Origin: Bacteroidota bacterium
GTDB lineage: Bacteria; Bacteroidota; JABWAT01
NCBI GenBank assembly: GCA_017303995.1
Contig: JAFLBE010000004.1
Span: 1 to 64,000 of the forward strand
DNA: 64,000 nt
Reading direction: 5' to 3'
In this document: one piece after another, positions 53,381-64,000 of the stretch
Position numbering within the stretch: the first letter of the stretch is position 1
Layout of the letters: each line of letters starts with the position of its first letter
Program-made: the position numbers and the translations under genes
The notes under the pieces: model-generated
Told to the model about the DNA's origin: nothing
Seen by the model: only the letters and a program-made list of their open reading frames with translations
Database searches by the model: none

Positions 53381-53836
53381 TTACTCTTCCTTCTGTTCGG
53401 ATGGACTTTGCAGAATGTGTTCGGTCAAAGACAAGGCAATGCTGCTTAACATGACTTCAGGTGCCATTTGGGAAAAATCACCCGAAAGTACTTCACGATC
53501 GACATTACAGAATAATGAACATCCGCCCAATTTTTCTATAATCAGCCCTGAAACTTTTCGGTTTGATTCTGCTACAAAGGTCACTTCTTCACACATTTCA
53601 CTTACAACAAACCCGGTTACGAAATGAAGTTGAAGGTGTGAATTAGCTGTGTAAACTGTAACCAATGTACCCAACATGGTACCAATTGGAATCTCTGAAT
53701 AAATTTCAAGGGTCAGCTTACGGGATGAATCATGATGATTGACCTCAAAGCGGATATTATTTCCCAAAATTTTTGGTTCAACACCAAGAACGAGAGAAAT
53801 TTCAGACAGATTTTCTTTGGTAAACTTAAAAGACAT
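53381..53836 (-). CDS. Uncharacterised soluble protein
   Basis: 151 aa, no signal peptide or membrane span, no recognised family. It reads as an alpha/beta protein of mixed charge with a Cys-containing segment (MCEEVTFVAES, GGCSLFCNVDRE). It lies 4 bp before ybeY in the same orientation, so it is probably cotranscribed with it. Confidence 0.55.
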   Translation of the reverse strand: MSFKFTKENLSEISLVLGVEPKILGNNIRFEVNHHDSSRKLTLEIYSEIPIGTMLGTLVTVYTANSHLQLHFVTGFVVSEMCEEVTFVAESNRKVSGLIIEKLGGCSLFCNVDREVLSGDFSQMAPEVMLSSIALSLTEHILQSPSEQKEE

Positions 53837-53895
53837 GGTGCGGATGTCCCGACTAAATGGTACAAATATAACGGAATTTTTAGCGAATGGGAAAA

Positions 53896-54909
53896 TTACC
53901 GCATTTTCATTGACCTGAATATGACCGGGATCAAAGATAATTTTGGCAAAATCTGTTTTCTGAACCCGGTTACTGCCTTCAAGTTTTGATCTTTAACTGA
54001 CAATAAAAAGCTATTATTTTTCCAAAGCCATAGCCAGGCGGAAGGAATAACAGTAAATCCATTCTTCCCTTTTTGAATGGAATAAACAGCCCAGGCAACA
54101 CAGTCAAGGGCAAGTCTTGGAATGAAAACCACACTAAAAAACCAAATTGGTGTGTTTTTGAAAATCAGGTACCAGTTATTCCGATGGTTGAGATATAATT
54201 TCTTTGGCGTACCAAAAGCAAGTGTTTGTCCGCCAAGGTGATAAACAACAGAATCTGGAACTGACCAGACTTCTCCGCCTGAAGCAAGAACTCTCCAGCA
54301 CAAATCTATTTCTTCCATGTGGGCGAAATAACCACTATCAAAATATCCATGTTCTGCAGCAACCGATTTTTTGATAACCATGGCGGTTCCTGATGCCCAG
54401 AAGATTGGCCGGGGTACATCATATTGCCCCGAATCAGTTTCAACATGTGCCATAATCCGGCCCCAGGCAAACGGATAACCTAAAATATCCATCTGGCCAC
54501 CGGCACCGCCAGCATAGTCAAAAACCTTTCGGCCAACTTGTTTTTCCTGAAGGGAAAGAATTTTTGGCTGAAGAATTTCTGCATTGGGATGTTCAGATAT
54601 AAAATGTTCCAGCCTGATGAGCCAGTCAGGCTCAACCTGAGTATCGTTATTCAGAAAAATGAGAAAATCGGAGTCAGCATATTTTGCTCCAAAAGTACAA
54701 CCGCCAGCATACCCCAGATTTTCACCCGGTGAAACGATTTTTACCTGAGGAAACCGGCTTTGGGTTTGAACTATTGACTGATCGGAGCTCCCATTATCAA
54801 CAAGAATGACAGTGAAGGAGCCCTTAGAACAGAAAAGCGAATCCAGGCACTCAGCCAGGATTCGCTCTCCGTTAAAATGCGGGATAATAATTGAAAAGGT
54901 AACTGACAC
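53896..54909 (-). CDS. Glycosyltransferase family 2
   Basis: 337 aa. FSIIIPHFNGERILAECLDSL, VILVDNGSSDQS and LIFLNNDTQVEPDWL (the DxD-like site) are GT2 hallmarks, with FWASGTAMVIKKSV and HMEEIDLCWR characteristic of rhamnosyl- or similar transferases. C-terminal hydrophobic helices would hold it at the inner membrane. Likely role: surface polysaccharide. It ends DUF2723's transcription unit, 8 bp downstream. Confidence 0.87.
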   Translation of the reverse strand: MSVTFSIIIPHFNGERILAECLDSLFCSKGSFTVILVDNGSSDQSIVQTQSRFPQVKIVSPGENLGYAGGCTFGAKYADSDFLIFLNNDTQVEPDWLIRLEHFISEHPNAEILQPKILSLQEKQVGRKVFDYAGGAGGQMDILGYPFAWGRIMAHVETDSGQYDVPRPIFWASGTAMVIKKSVAAEHGYFDSGYFAHMEEIDLCWRVLASGGEVWSVPDSVVYHLGGQTLAFGTPKKLYLNHRNNWYLIFKNTPIWFFSVVFIPRLALDCVAWAVYSIQKGKNGFTVIPSAWLWLWKNNSFLLSVKDQNLKAVTGFRKQILPKLSLIPVIFRSMKMR

Positions 54910-54917
54910 GTATTCTG

Positions 54918-57569
54918 TTATTTCTTTTCCTGAACTGAAGTTGGAACGGCATCACTGCCCATGGCAGCAAGGCTGTCATACCGTTTGATTTTGGTAATCA
55001 GGGAAGGTTCATTCGGATATCTCTGCTGAAGAATTTTCAAAAGATCTGAAGCTTCTTTATACCGCTTCATATCATTATAAATACGTTCCAGCAACAAGTA
55101 GTTTACCGGATCTTCAGCACCGGCACCAGCCATTTCTGCTTTCACCATTTCTTCAGCACGAAGCATATATTCGGTGTACTGAACTTTATAATCAGGAAAA
55201 TCACGATATACTTCTGCAACATTAATCAATGATCTGGAATCATCATAAGGGAAAGTTTTTTCAGAGAAAACACTGTTCATTTTGTTTACAACTTCAAGTG
55301 CCGATTGTTTATCATCTTTTTCGAGATAATAAAATGAAAGTCTCTGGAATAAGTTCCGGTAATTCTGTACCAGACGGCGGATGTTCTCATCATAGTAAAC
55401 ATTATCGAGATCCAGATTGCGGAATTGATAAATTTCAGTGAGGTTTTTTCTCATTTTATCAGCCTGAATCCGGTCAAACGGATTGCCTCCGCGGGAAGGA
55501 ACAACCCGGTAAACCATACCTTCAAGACGAAGGTAATTTTCAATACCGATCCGGTTATCTTCAGGAACCGTGATGGCAAAGTAAACAGGTCTGCGCCACT
55601 GGTTCGCAACAAGAATATCATAAATCAGAAAATCCTGAACCCTGATGAGCGGAATTCCCTGATAGTTCATGGAAGGATCCATTTTGAAACTGACAACAGA
55701 GTCGGCTTTCACATCAGGTTCTTTCCCAAGATCAGATTCCATCACATTCTTCCGGGAAACCTGAATATTCATCATTTTTCCGCCTTCTTCCCAAACCTGA
55801 GGCTGAATACTGCGGATAGCATCATCAGTGTACATAGAAGGCAAAGCAACTTTCTGGGCACCACGGGGTTCTTCGTTTTTCAGCTGGATTATATACCAGT
55901 CTGTATTCAGAAGTGAGAGATTCACTACTCTTACATCAGTACGGAACCGTTCAACTTCCTGCTGATACCAAAGCGGGAATGTATCATTGTCACCATTTGT
56001 GAAAATAATGGCGTTGGGTTCAAGGCCGCCAAGAAGATTTTTGGCATAATCAGAAGGAACATACCAATGACTGCGATCATGTGAATAGTAATTTTCGGCG
56101 AGCATTCTGCCGGGGATAAAAACAATGGTGAGTAAAAGTCCGACAGGAACTGCAACTTTTTGCACGGACTCACCTTTGGCAATTTCCCTGAGCGTTTCAA
56201 GGAACCCGTTTACACCGATCCCAATCCATAGTGCAAAGGCGAAAAAGGCTCCAACGTACGAATAATCCCGCTCTCTCGGTTGCGGCTCCGTCTGGTTAAG
56301 GTAGAGCAGAATTGCATACCCCGTCAGGAAGAAAAGGGCAAGAATTGCCATTCCCCGTTTATAGTCTTTCAGGAAGTGATAATACAACCCGAACAGACCA
56401 AAAATGAAAGGAATTGCCCAGTATTTTGAAAAATCTACACCAGCATCCTGAAGGTCAGATTCACGGCCGATAAAATTCCATCCCAAATAGCGGTTGAACA
56501 TGTGATTTACCTGATAGGAAACAAAATAATCCAAATCAGAGCTATAACGGGCATAATAGCGTTGGTGAATCGGGTCTGGACTCCATCTTCTCGGGAAAAT
56601 CGGACTGTCACCGTATTGCTCTCTATTGAGATAAGAGTACATTCTCTCTGCAGTTGACGGGTCATTTTCATTAATTGGCGGGTGGGCATTTGCACGAATC
56701 AGAATGACCATATATGAAGCATACCCAACCACAATCATTAATGTTGCAAGAAGAGCAAGGTTGACGAGTTTATACCGGTTGACATGACTCCAGTAAATCA
56801 GAAAAGCAAGGGCCCCTAAAATCAGAAATGAGATAATCCAGGGCAGTTCGAGCAGTTTTGGAACGCCTTTAATAATTCCAGGATAAATTGCGGCAAAAAC
56901 ACCAATTGAAACAAGCATCATAATGAAAAATCCTAAAAAGGAGAATTCATATTTCCGGAAATAATAAATAACCGCAACAGCAAAAATGGTCAGCATATTC
57001 AGAAGGTGAATTCCGATTGCAAGACCAATAATGTAGGCGATCAGTAACAAGTAACGCTCATTATGGCCTTCGTCACCATGATCTGCCCACTCCAAAATTA
57101 ACCAGATCACGATTGCAGTAAAAAACATCGAAAGTGCATAAACTTCAGACTCAACTGCATTAAACCAGAAACTGTCAGAAACAGCAAATGCCAAGGCACC
57201 AACAACAGCAGAGCCATATCCGCTGATTTTATCCATGAACGTCCATTCAGATGGATCTGGCTTGTAATATTGGATCAGTCTTACAATAATGAGATAGGCA
57301 AGAAGAACGGTGAGTGCAGAAGAAATCACGCTCATGTAATTCATTCTGAGAGAAATATCGTCAAATACCGGGATAGAAGTGAAGAATCGGCCGAGGACAA
57401 GAAAAATCGGCGAGCCGGGAGGGTGTGGAACGCCTAACGTGTAAGAAGTTGCAACAAATTCACCGCAATCCCAGAAGGAAACGGTTGGTGCAACAGTTAG
57501 TGCATAAAGGATAAAAGAGGCCAGCAGAACGAATCCGCCAATTAATCTATTACTCTGTTTGTGTGTCAT
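54918..57569 (-). CDS. DUF2723 membrane protein (GT-C-like)
   Basis: 883 aa. GGFVLLASFILYALTVAPTVSFWDCGEF is the DUF2723 start; about 12 membrane spans follow to residue 460, then a large soluble C-terminal region with helical TPR-like pairs near the end. DUF2723 is related to eukaryotic TMEM260 O-mannosyltransferase, so a protein- or lipid-glycosylating function outside the cytoplasm is likely but unproven. AGGG lies near the ATG. The GT2 gene follows closely. Confidence 0.88.
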   Translation of the reverse strand: MTHKQSNRLIGGFVLLASFILYALTVAPTVSFWDCGEFVATSYTLGVPHPPGSPIFLVLGRFFTSIPVFDDISLRMNYMSVISSALTVLLAYLIIVRLIQYYKPDPSEWTFMDKISGYGSAVVGALAFAVSDSFWFNAVESEVYALSMFFTAIVIWLILEWADHGDEGHNERYLLLIAYIIGLAIGIHLLNMLTIFAVAVIYYFRKYEFSFLGFFIMMLVSIGVFAAIYPGIIKGVPKLLELPWIISFLILGALAFLIYWSHVNRYKLVNLALLATLMIVVGYASYMVILIRANAHPPINENDPSTAERMYSYLNREQYGDSPIFPRRWSPDPIHQRYYARYSSDLDYFVSYQVNHMFNRYLGWNFIGRESDLQDAGVDFSKYWAIPFIFGLFGLYYHFLKDYKRGMAILALFFLTGYAILLYLNQTEPQPRERDYSYVGAFFAFALWIGIGVNGFLETLREIAKGESVQKVAVPVGLLLTIVFIPGRMLAENYYSHDRSHWYVPSDYAKNLLGGLEPNAIIFTNGDNDTFPLWYQQEVERFRTDVRVVNLSLLNTDWYIIQLKNEEPRGAQKVALPSMYTDDAIRSIQPQVWEEGGKMMNIQVSRKNVMESDLGKEPDVKADSVVSFKMDPSMNYQGIPLIRVQDFLIYDILVANQWRRPVYFAITVPEDNRIGIENYLRLEGMVYRVVPSRGGNPFDRIQADKMRKNLTEIYQFRNLDLDNVYYDENIRRLVQNYRNLFQRLSFYYLEKDDKQSALEVVNKMNSVFSEKTFPYDDSRSLINVAEVYRDFPDYKVQYTEYMLRAEEMVKAEMAGAGAEDPVNYLLLERIYNDMKRYKEASDLLKILQQRYPNEPSLITKIKRYDSLAAMGSDAVPTSVQEKK

Positions 57570-57596
57570 ACTACCCTATTAAGTAAAATCGCCGGA

Positions 57597-58757
57597 TCAG
57601 ACCGCCGGATCAATAAAAAGTTCCCCTGCCAGAAAATCTCCGAATCGGAGTCCTTCTGGTGTGGCTTTTAAAAACGAATCAGACCAGTTAAGATAACCCT
57701 TTTTTTCAAACCAGTCGAGTTTATGCCGCAAATTTTTCGAATCCCCGGCAGTTAGGTCTTTCCAGATTTGTTCAATATTTACACCTTCAACCGTTCTGAC
57801 GCCAAGCATCAGTTTTTCATTGGTACAGGTAATGGAATCAAGACTCTCTCTTTCTTCTTCGGGAAGTTTTCCGCTTTCAAGAAATTCGAGATAGCGCCCC
57901 AGGTTTCTGAAGTTACGATACCGGGTTGTGCCGTTGAATCCGTGGGCAGACGGACCAAAAGCCAGCCAGGGATCCCATGACCAGTAAGTTGAATTGTGAA
58001 GTGATGCTTTTCCGGAACGGCAGAAATTACTGACTTCATAATGTTCAAATCCGTTTTCACGCAGAAACTGAATCGTTATTTCATACAATTCTGAATTGTG
58101 ATCTTCGTCAGGAACCTGAATTTTGCCGGACTTTACCCAGCTAAAAAGCGGTGTTTTTTCTTCAACAATCAGATTATAACAACTAATATGGGAAATGGGA
58201 AGGTTCACTGCCTGTTCAAGGTTCCGTTTCCAGGCTTCTGCAGACTGACCGGGCAAACCAAAAATTAAATCAATTGAAATATTTGAAAATCCGGCAGAGG
58301 CGGCATCGTTTACCGCTTTTTTTGCGGTGTCAGCAGAATGGATCCGGCTCAGGAATTTCAAATCGTCATCAGAAAACGACTGAACCCCCATTGAAATCCG
58401 GTTGAAACCCTGAGATAGTAAACTGGTTAGTTTTTCGGGTGTTAACGTACCGGGATTTGCTTCAAGGGTAATCTCGGCATTCTGAACAATTGGAACATGA
58501 TCGGCCAGAATACGGATGCAGTCACCAAGATCAGCGGGATCTGCCAGAGAAGGCGTTCCGCCTCCAAAAAAAATGGACGAGATAGGTTTATCAATCGGAT
58601 CAGCAAGCAACCTGAGCGGAATTTCTTTTTTCAGTGCGGCATAAAAACGAACAGCCTGATCATGATTGGTCAGGCTGTAAAAATCGCAATAGACACATTT
58701 GGTATCACAGAACGGAATATGAAAATAGGCTCCGTAACGGTATCCTGGCTTATTCAA
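57597..58757 (-). CDS. hemW: HemW-like radical SAM heme chaperone
   Basis: 386 aa. AYFHIPFCDTKCVYCDFYS carries the CxxxCxxC iron-sulfur motif, FFGGGTPSLADP binds SAM, and NRISMGVQSFSD is typical of HemW/HemN. HemW proteins bind heme and lack coproporphyrinogen oxidase activity. Starts: TTG at 58757 gives the usual short N-terminus and overlaps lepB by 8 nt; an alternative at 58814 would overlap by 65 nt. Confidence 0.85.
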   Translation of the reverse strand: MNKPGYRYGAYFHIPFCDTKCVYCDFYSLTNHDQAVRFYAALKKEIPLRLLADPIDKPISSIFFGGGTPSLADPADLGDCIRILADHVPIVQNAEITLEANPGTLTPEKLTSLLSQGFNRISMGVQSFSDDDLKFLSRIHSADTAKKAVNDAASAGFSNISIDLIFGLPGQSAEAWKRNLEQAVNLPISHISCYNLIVEEKTPLFSWVKSGKIQVPDEDHNSELYEITIQFLRENGFEHYEVSNFCRSGKASLHNSTYWSWDPWLAFGPSAHGFNGTTRYRNFRNLGRYLEFLESGKLPEEERESLDSITCTNEKLMLGVRTVEGVNIEQIWKDLTAGDSKNLRHKLDWFEKKGYLNWSDSFLKATPEGLRFGDFLAGELFIDPAV

Positions 58758-59592
58758 TAAGCCGACCAATCCGGCTCCATCTGATGCTGGCAAGCAAATC
58801 AATGGGGTTTGCAAAACTGATTTTCTGATCCCATGACCAATAAGTGATTAAAGCCTTTCCTCTGACGTGTGACTCAGGAACGAAACCCCAATAACGGGAA
58901 TCAGCTGAATTATCACGGTTATCACCCATCATCCAGAAATAATCCTGCTGAATCGTGTAGGATGAAAGAATTTTACCGTTCAGGTAAACGTTATCATCAA
59001 CCAAACGTGGCTTGACTTCAGTTTCATGAATGATACAATCCTGATAAAGTGAAAATGTCTGAGCATTCATCGGAATGACATCACCCTTCCGTGGAATATA
59101 GATCGGACCGTAATTATCACGATTCCAGTTTCTGTCTGAAGGGAAAGTTTCCATTCCGAAATATCGGATACCGGCCTGCAGAGTATCAGGACCAAACTGC
59201 GATTTAGGCGGATTTTCGAACGGAACACCATTCACAAACAGTTGTTTATTTTTTACCTGGATCGTATCACCGGCAACGCCGACACACCGTTTGATATAAT
59301 CTAGATCTGTATCCTTCGGATAAACAAAAACAACAATGTCTCCTTTTTCGGGCATTCTCAGGCCAGGAACACGCAAATCTGTAAAGGGAATCTTTGCACC
59401 GTAAATAAAATTATTCACAAAGAGAAAATCTCCGGCAAGCTGGGTACTCTCCATCGATTCTGTCGGAATCCGGTAAGCCTGCATAAAAAAGATTCTGATG
59501 AAACCGGCAACAACCAGAGCAAAAATGATTGCATCCAACCACTCAGCCAGTTTTGAATCGTACTTTTTCTTTTCTTTTTTCTTAAAAAACAT
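58750..59592 (-). CDS. lepB: Signal peptidase I
   Basis: 280 aa. One N-terminal membrane segment (AIIFALVVAGFIRIFFM), catalytic Ser46 in RIPTESM and Lys101 in YIKRCVG, and the C-terminal MMGDNRDNSADSRYWGFVP signature. It removes signal peptides from exported proteins, including the many in the porU region. Normal length; hemW overlaps its end. Confidence 0.94.
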   Translation of the reverse strand: MFFKKKEKKKYDSKLAEWLDAIIFALVVAGFIRIFFMQAYRIPTESMESTQLAGDFLFVNNFIYGAKIPFTDLRVPGLRMPEKGDIVVFVYPKDTDLDYIKRCVGVAGDTIQVKNKQLFVNGVPFENPPKSQFGPDTLQAGIRYFGMETFPSDRNWNRDNYGPIYIPRKGDVIPMNAQTFSLYQDCIIHETEVKPRLVDDNVYLNGKILSSYTIQQDYFWMMGDNRDNSADSRYWGFVPESHVRGKALITYWSWDQKISFANPIDLLASIRWSRIGRLIE

Positions 59593-59816
59593 GGTTTACT
59601 CTATTTTGTGGCTGGTTTTGAGTTTTTGTATAAATCCTAAGACCTGACCTTTTTATTTACTTTGGTTGAAAGGGACAAGGGACATGTGACTCAAAATAAC
59701 AGGTTACGGGTCGCCTATCACGGGTTACAAAATTCTGGCTTGGAAATACTGTTACGGGATAAGTCAGTCCTGGTTTTAAAAATTAACCTGTGACCCGTAA
59801 CCCGTTACCTGTGACC
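59593..59816. other. Spacer between lepB and lepA with palindromic satellite
   Basis: 224 bp without a gene. GGTTACGGGT (59702-59711) is exactly complementary to ACCCGTAACC (59793-59802), with further related words (ACGGGTTAC, CCTGTGACC) between. No promoter box is evident for lepB. Confidence 0.65.
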
Positions 59817-61616
59817 TTACTTGTCATCCATTGAAAGAACTGCAAGGAAAGCTTCCTGCGGAATTTCGACATTACCAACCTGCTTCATCCGTTTCTTGCC
59901 TTCTTTTTGTTTTTCAAGAAGTTTTCGTTTCCGGCTGATATCACCGCCATAACACTTGGCAAGCACGTTCTTTCTCATGGCTTTAATCGTTTCACGTGCG
60001 ATAACTTTTGATCCGACTGAAGCCTGAACTGCAATTTCAAACATCTGACGAGGGATAAGGTCTTTAAGTTTCCCGGTCAGCTTTCTTCCCCAATCATAAG
60101 CTTTGTCACGGTGAACAATCATAGAAAGAGCATCCACAATTTCACCGTTCAGCATGATATCCAGTTTGATAACATGAGAAGTGCGGTAACCGTGCACTTC
60201 ATAGTCAAAAGAGGCATACCCCCGGCTGATTGATTTCAATTTGTCGTAAAAATCAAAGATAACTTCACCCAAAGGAAGGTAAAAGGTCATATCCACCCGG
60301 CTGGCACCGATGTAATGCGTATTCAGCCATTCTCCCCGGCGGTCAATACAAAGCTGCATAATGGCGCCGATGTATTCTTCTGGGGTAATAATCTGGGCTT
60401 TAATAAACGGTTCTTCGATATGCTCAATACTTGACGGATTGGCAAGGTGTGCCGGATTATCAACTTTGGTGATTTTTCCGTCGATTGTGTACACCATATA
60501 TTCCACGTTGGGAACCGTGGTGATGATATCCATATTATATTCACGGGTCAGCCTTTCCTGGATAATCTCCATGTGAAGAAGACCAAGAAATCCGCAGCGG
60601 AATCCGAATCCGAGTGCAGCAGACGTATCCGGTTCATAAAAAAGAGAACCATCATTCAGACTGAGTTTATCAAGAGAAGCTCTTAAATCTTCAAAATCAT
60701 CAGAATTGGTTGGATAAACCCCTGCAAACACCATGGGTTTAACTTCTTTATATCCTTCGATAGGTTCAGTAGCAGGACGGTCGACATGCGTAAGCGTATC
60801 GCCAACTTTCGTATCCGCAACTTCCTTAATATTTCCGATGATATAACCCACTTCACCGGCAACCAAAATTTCAGTTGGTACCCGTTTCAGACCCAAAACA
60901 CCAATTTCGTCGGCGTAATAAGATTTTCCGGTGGCGTAAGATTTAATCTTATCCCCTTTTTTCAAGGTTCCCTCAAAAACCCGGATGTAAGCAATAGCAC
61001 CCCGGAAAGCATCAAAAGTTGAATCAAAAATCAAAGCTTTAAGCGGATTTTCAATTGCTTCCTTCGGTGGCGGAACTTTATCTATAATTTGCTCAAGCAG
61101 TTCTTCAATACCAATTCCCTCTTTAGCAGAAACGGCAATAATGTCTTCTTCAGCGCAGCCAATCAGGCTGATTGCTTCACCTTTGGCCATAGGAATATCG
61201 GCGGCAGGAAGATCGATTTTATTTACAACCGGCACAATTTCGAGTCCGGCATCAATGGCCAGATAGAGATTTGAAATGGTTTGAGCTTCAACACCCTGCG
61301 AGGCATCAATGATGAGAATTGCTCCTTCGCAGGCAGCAAGAGACCGTGAAACTTCATAGGTAAAGTCGACGTGACCGGGAGTATCGATCAGGTTAAACGT
61401 GTACAGTGTATTTCTTTTTTTGGAAAGATATTTCATCTGGATAGCATGTGCCTTGATCGTGATTCCTTTTTCACGTTCTAGATCCATATCATCGAGAAGC
61501 TGGGCTTTCATTTCACGTTTGGTTACGGCCCCTGTAAATTCAAGCAAACGGTCAGCCAGCGTTGATTTACCGTGGTCAATATGGGCTACAATACAAAAAT
61601 TTCGGATAGTGGACAT
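59817..61616 (-). CDS. lepA: Elongation factor 4
   Basis: 599 aa translation GTPase. [16 protein letters not shown] (G1), DTPGHVDF (G3) and NKIDLPAA (G4) are present, with the CTD ending in the basic [17 protein letters not shown] segment. It back-translocates ribosomes. ATG at 61616 is chosen over 61622 because AGGTGAG lies 7 nt upstream. Confidence 0.95.
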   Translation of the reverse strand: MSTIRNFCIVAHIDHGKSTLADRLLEFTGAVTKREMKAQLLDDMDLEREKGITIKAHAIQMKYLSKKRNTLYTFNLIDTPGHVDFTYEVSRSLAACEGAILIIDASQGVEAQTISNLYLAIDAGLEIVPVVNKIDLPAADIPMAKGEAISLIGCAEEDIIAVSAKEGIGIEELLEQIIDKVPPPKEAIENPLKALIFDSTFDAFRGAIAYIRVFEGTLKKGDKIKSYATGKSYYADEIGVLGLKRVPTEILVAGEVGYIIGNIKEVADTKVGDTLTHVDRPATEPIEGYKEVKPMVFAGVYPTNSDDFEDLRASLDKLSLNDGSLFYEPDTSAALGFGFRCGFLGLLHMEIIQERLTREYNMDIITTVPNVEYMVYTIDGKITKVDNPAHLANPSSIEHIEEPFIKAQIITPEEYIGAIMQLCIDRRGEWLNTHYIGASRVDMTFYLPLGEVIFDFYDKLKSISRGYASFDYEVHGYRTSHVIKLDIMLNGEIVDALSMIVHRDKAYDWGRKLTGKLKDLIPRQMFEIAVQASVGSKVIARETIKAMRKNVLAKCYGGDISRKRKLLEKQKEGKKRMKQVGNVEIPQEAFLAVLSMDDK

Positions 61617-61655
61617 GCTCACCTGATTACTGGTTTCCTGCTATAAAAAGAGGTG

Positions 61656-61663
61656 CAAAGATA
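61656..61663 (-). promoter_or_regulatory. Candidate lepA -7 box
   Basis: Minus strand TATCTTTG matches TAnnTTTG; predicted start about 33 nt before the lepA ATG. No TTTG box at the expected distance. Confidence 0.4.
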
Positions 61664-61715
61664 GTTAAACCTTACCGTTTTTCCTACCTGACTGACCTCA
61701 TGAGAGTTGAACCGA

Positions 61716-62699
61716 TCAGTGAATCTGGTGGCGGTAGGATTGGATAATTGTGCGGATTTGGTTGGAAACTGATGACATATCACAAATCATCTTTTTACGC
61801 GGATAATTTTTCAGATTCAATTCTTTAGAACGTCCCTGAACAACATCATACTGATCGAGACAAACAAAACCCATTGAGAAGGCAAATCCCATCAAATCAA
61901 AATAGGTTTTTATAATCTCTGAGTTAACAGACAAACTTTTAAAAGCATGAACTGATTTTTTTATTTCCTTTGATAAACGGGACCGCAGATATTTACTGGT
62001 TGGATTACGGGTTGCAATTGTATTTGTTCCCTGGTGAAAATCATCATAAACGTCAAAAATATCATCAATCAGCTGGAAGGTCCCCGATTGATAATAAATG
62101 GCCATTTCTTCACCCTGCATCAACTGATGGTCAAGTAATGCTCTCACACAAAGAGCAGAAAATGCCGATTTTTCCCAGGTGATCCGCTCAATATCAGCAT
62201 CAGAAATGGACTCAGAACTTTGAAACTGGCTTTCACGTTTCGCTTCAAACAGCTTCAAAAACCAGGATCTGAATAAGGTCGGATCAGGAACACTTTGAAT
62301 CAGTTCAGTTATCAACTGGATGAATAAAGATTCGTCGGGTGTTTCGGGAATAATTGTTTCCGGGTGATTCATCAATCTCAGGATGCGGGAAAAATCTCTT
62401 GACTCCAGATCAAAAAAATCATCAAAAACCGGAAGAGATGCACTGAAGTAGAGAATTCGCTTCTCTTCAGCTGGCGTCATTGGCGTATTTCTGAGCAGGC
62501 AAAAATTATTTCCAATGTACAAAGCCAATAAGGCATAATTCTGAATGCGATCTGCCAACCCTTTTCTTGATTTGGATGATTCAGAAACCCAACGTCTCAA
62601 TGGCGGATATTCCAGCACCAAAGAGCGGGTAATTTTTCTGTAACGGATCTGATTCCGAACAGCTTTTATCAACGTTTTTGTAAAAAGAAGTCTTTTCAT
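61716..62699 (-). CDS. Divergent class 1 isoprenoid enzyme
   Basis: 327 aa, all-helical, no signal peptide. LPVFDDFFDLES and QLIDDIFDVYDDF are two Asp-rich motifs in the positions of a trans-prenyltransferase-fold enzyme, but the usual GKxxRP diphosphate site is not evident, so it may be a terpene or prenyl-transfer enzyme of another specificity. AGGAG 5 nt before the ATG at 62699 decides the start over 62762. It is a second prenyltransferase-fold gene besides the one at 43031. Confidence 0.72.
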   Translation of the reverse strand: MKRLLFTKTLIKAVRNQIRYRKITRSLVLEYPPLRRWVSESSKSRKGLADRIQNYALLALYIGNNFCLLRNTPMTPAEEKRILYFSASLPVFDDFFDLESRDFSRILRLMNHPETIIPETPDESLFIQLITELIQSVPDPTLFRSWFLKLFEAKRESQFQSSESISDADIERITWEKSAFSALCVRALLDHQLMQGEEMAIYYQSGTFQLIDDIFDVYDDFHQGTNTIATRNPTSKYLRSRLSKEIKKSVHAFKSLSVNSEIIKTYFDLMGFAFSMGFVCLDQYDVVQGRSKELNLKNYPRKKMICDMSSVSNQIRTIIQSYRHQIH

Positions 62700-62915
62700 T
62701 ATGGCTCCTGTCATGAATGTAACATTTTTTTCTTCGGAATGCCATAGGGGACGGTAAGTCATAAGTTATAAGTTAAAAGTTATACGTGATAAGTGGCCAG
62801 TGGTAAGCTCCCCTCCCCCGATAAAATCGGATTTCAAAAAATTTTCACTTATAACTTACCACTTACCACTTGCAACCTTTTTTTAGTCCGATTTAATTTT
62901 TACCTTTGGCACCTT
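62700..62915. other. Divergent spacer with palindromic satellite
   Basis: AAGTTATAAGT (62763-62773) pairs with ACTTATAACTT (62847-62857), sharing the word TTATAAGTT with the satellite at 6106. Between the arms lie related words such as AAGTGGCCAGTGG and a CT-rich block. Promoters for both flanking genes should be in this region. Confidence 0.65.
62901..62908 (+). promoter_or_regulatory. Candidate smpB -7 box
   Basis: TACCTTTG matches TAnnTTTG and would start transcription at about 62915, next to the smpB ATG, implying a leaderless or nearly leaderless message. The upstream TTTG box is not found at normal spacing. Confidence 0.4.

Positions 62916-64000
<1,085 letters not shown>

Overview
The window reads as chromosomal DNA of a Bacteroidota-type (FCB group) bacterium. 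The evidence is a type IX secretion pair (PorU sortase and PorV barrel), a protein with a type A C-terminal sorting domain, a DUF2723 membrane protein, an HU-SPOR fusion, and several promoters matching the Bacteroidota pattern TTTG - about 20 nt - TAnnTTTG. HPr kinase, a half-length DUF494 protein beside topA and an M6-like surface protein would fit a deep lineage near Ignavibacteria or Kapabacteria, but the genus cannot be resolved from sequence alone. No tRNA, rRNA, CRISPR array or transposase gene was seen.

Layout. 1-1850: 3' part of a type IIG (Eco57I-like) restriction-modification gene whose target-recognition half is strikingly AT-rich. 1851-3419: a gene-free accessory island of repeats and hairpins. 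It holds two copies of a 375-395 bp unit, each ending in what looks like a complete small-RNA gene (promoter, about 115 nt structured RNA with a compensatory base-pair change, terminator). A third structured element lies between them. 3420-13153: minus-strand genes for a prolidase, DinB-like protein, phosphatases, flippase, deacetylase-like protein, TPR protein and a SLC1-type symporter. 13236-14075: ispE on the plus strand.

14081-33960: a long minus-strand run, probably one transcription unit read from porU downwards: porU, porV, an M6-family-like secreted protein that has lost its zinc motif, a metallopeptidase/beta-propeller/outer-membrane-barrel fusion, a DUF5683-like protein, a DUF92 membrane protein, a TPR protein, a beta-barrel, an HU-like protein and an HU-SPOR membrane protein. 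It looks like an envelope and secretion programme.

34106-44005: a HIT hydrolase (minus), then plus-strand glgA, gmhB-like phosphatase, a lipoprotein, a barrel, a TPR protein, rpiB, glyA, tatC and a polyprenyl synthase. 44009-62699: minus-strand housekeeping genes: a BamA/TamA-like barrel, DUF2795, M23 peptidase, hprK, hpf, xer recombinase, topA, half-length DUF494, ybeY, GT2, DUF2723, hemW, lepB, lepA and a divergent class 1 isoprenoid enzyme. 62916-64000: smpB and the 5' part of tyrS.

Tight packing is a theme: many genes overlap by ATGA, TTGA or GTGA, and convergent pairs end 3-5 bp apart without terminators. The least explained DNA is the 1.85-3.42 kb island; the least expected protein change is ANFGN in place of HEFGH in the M6-like protein.
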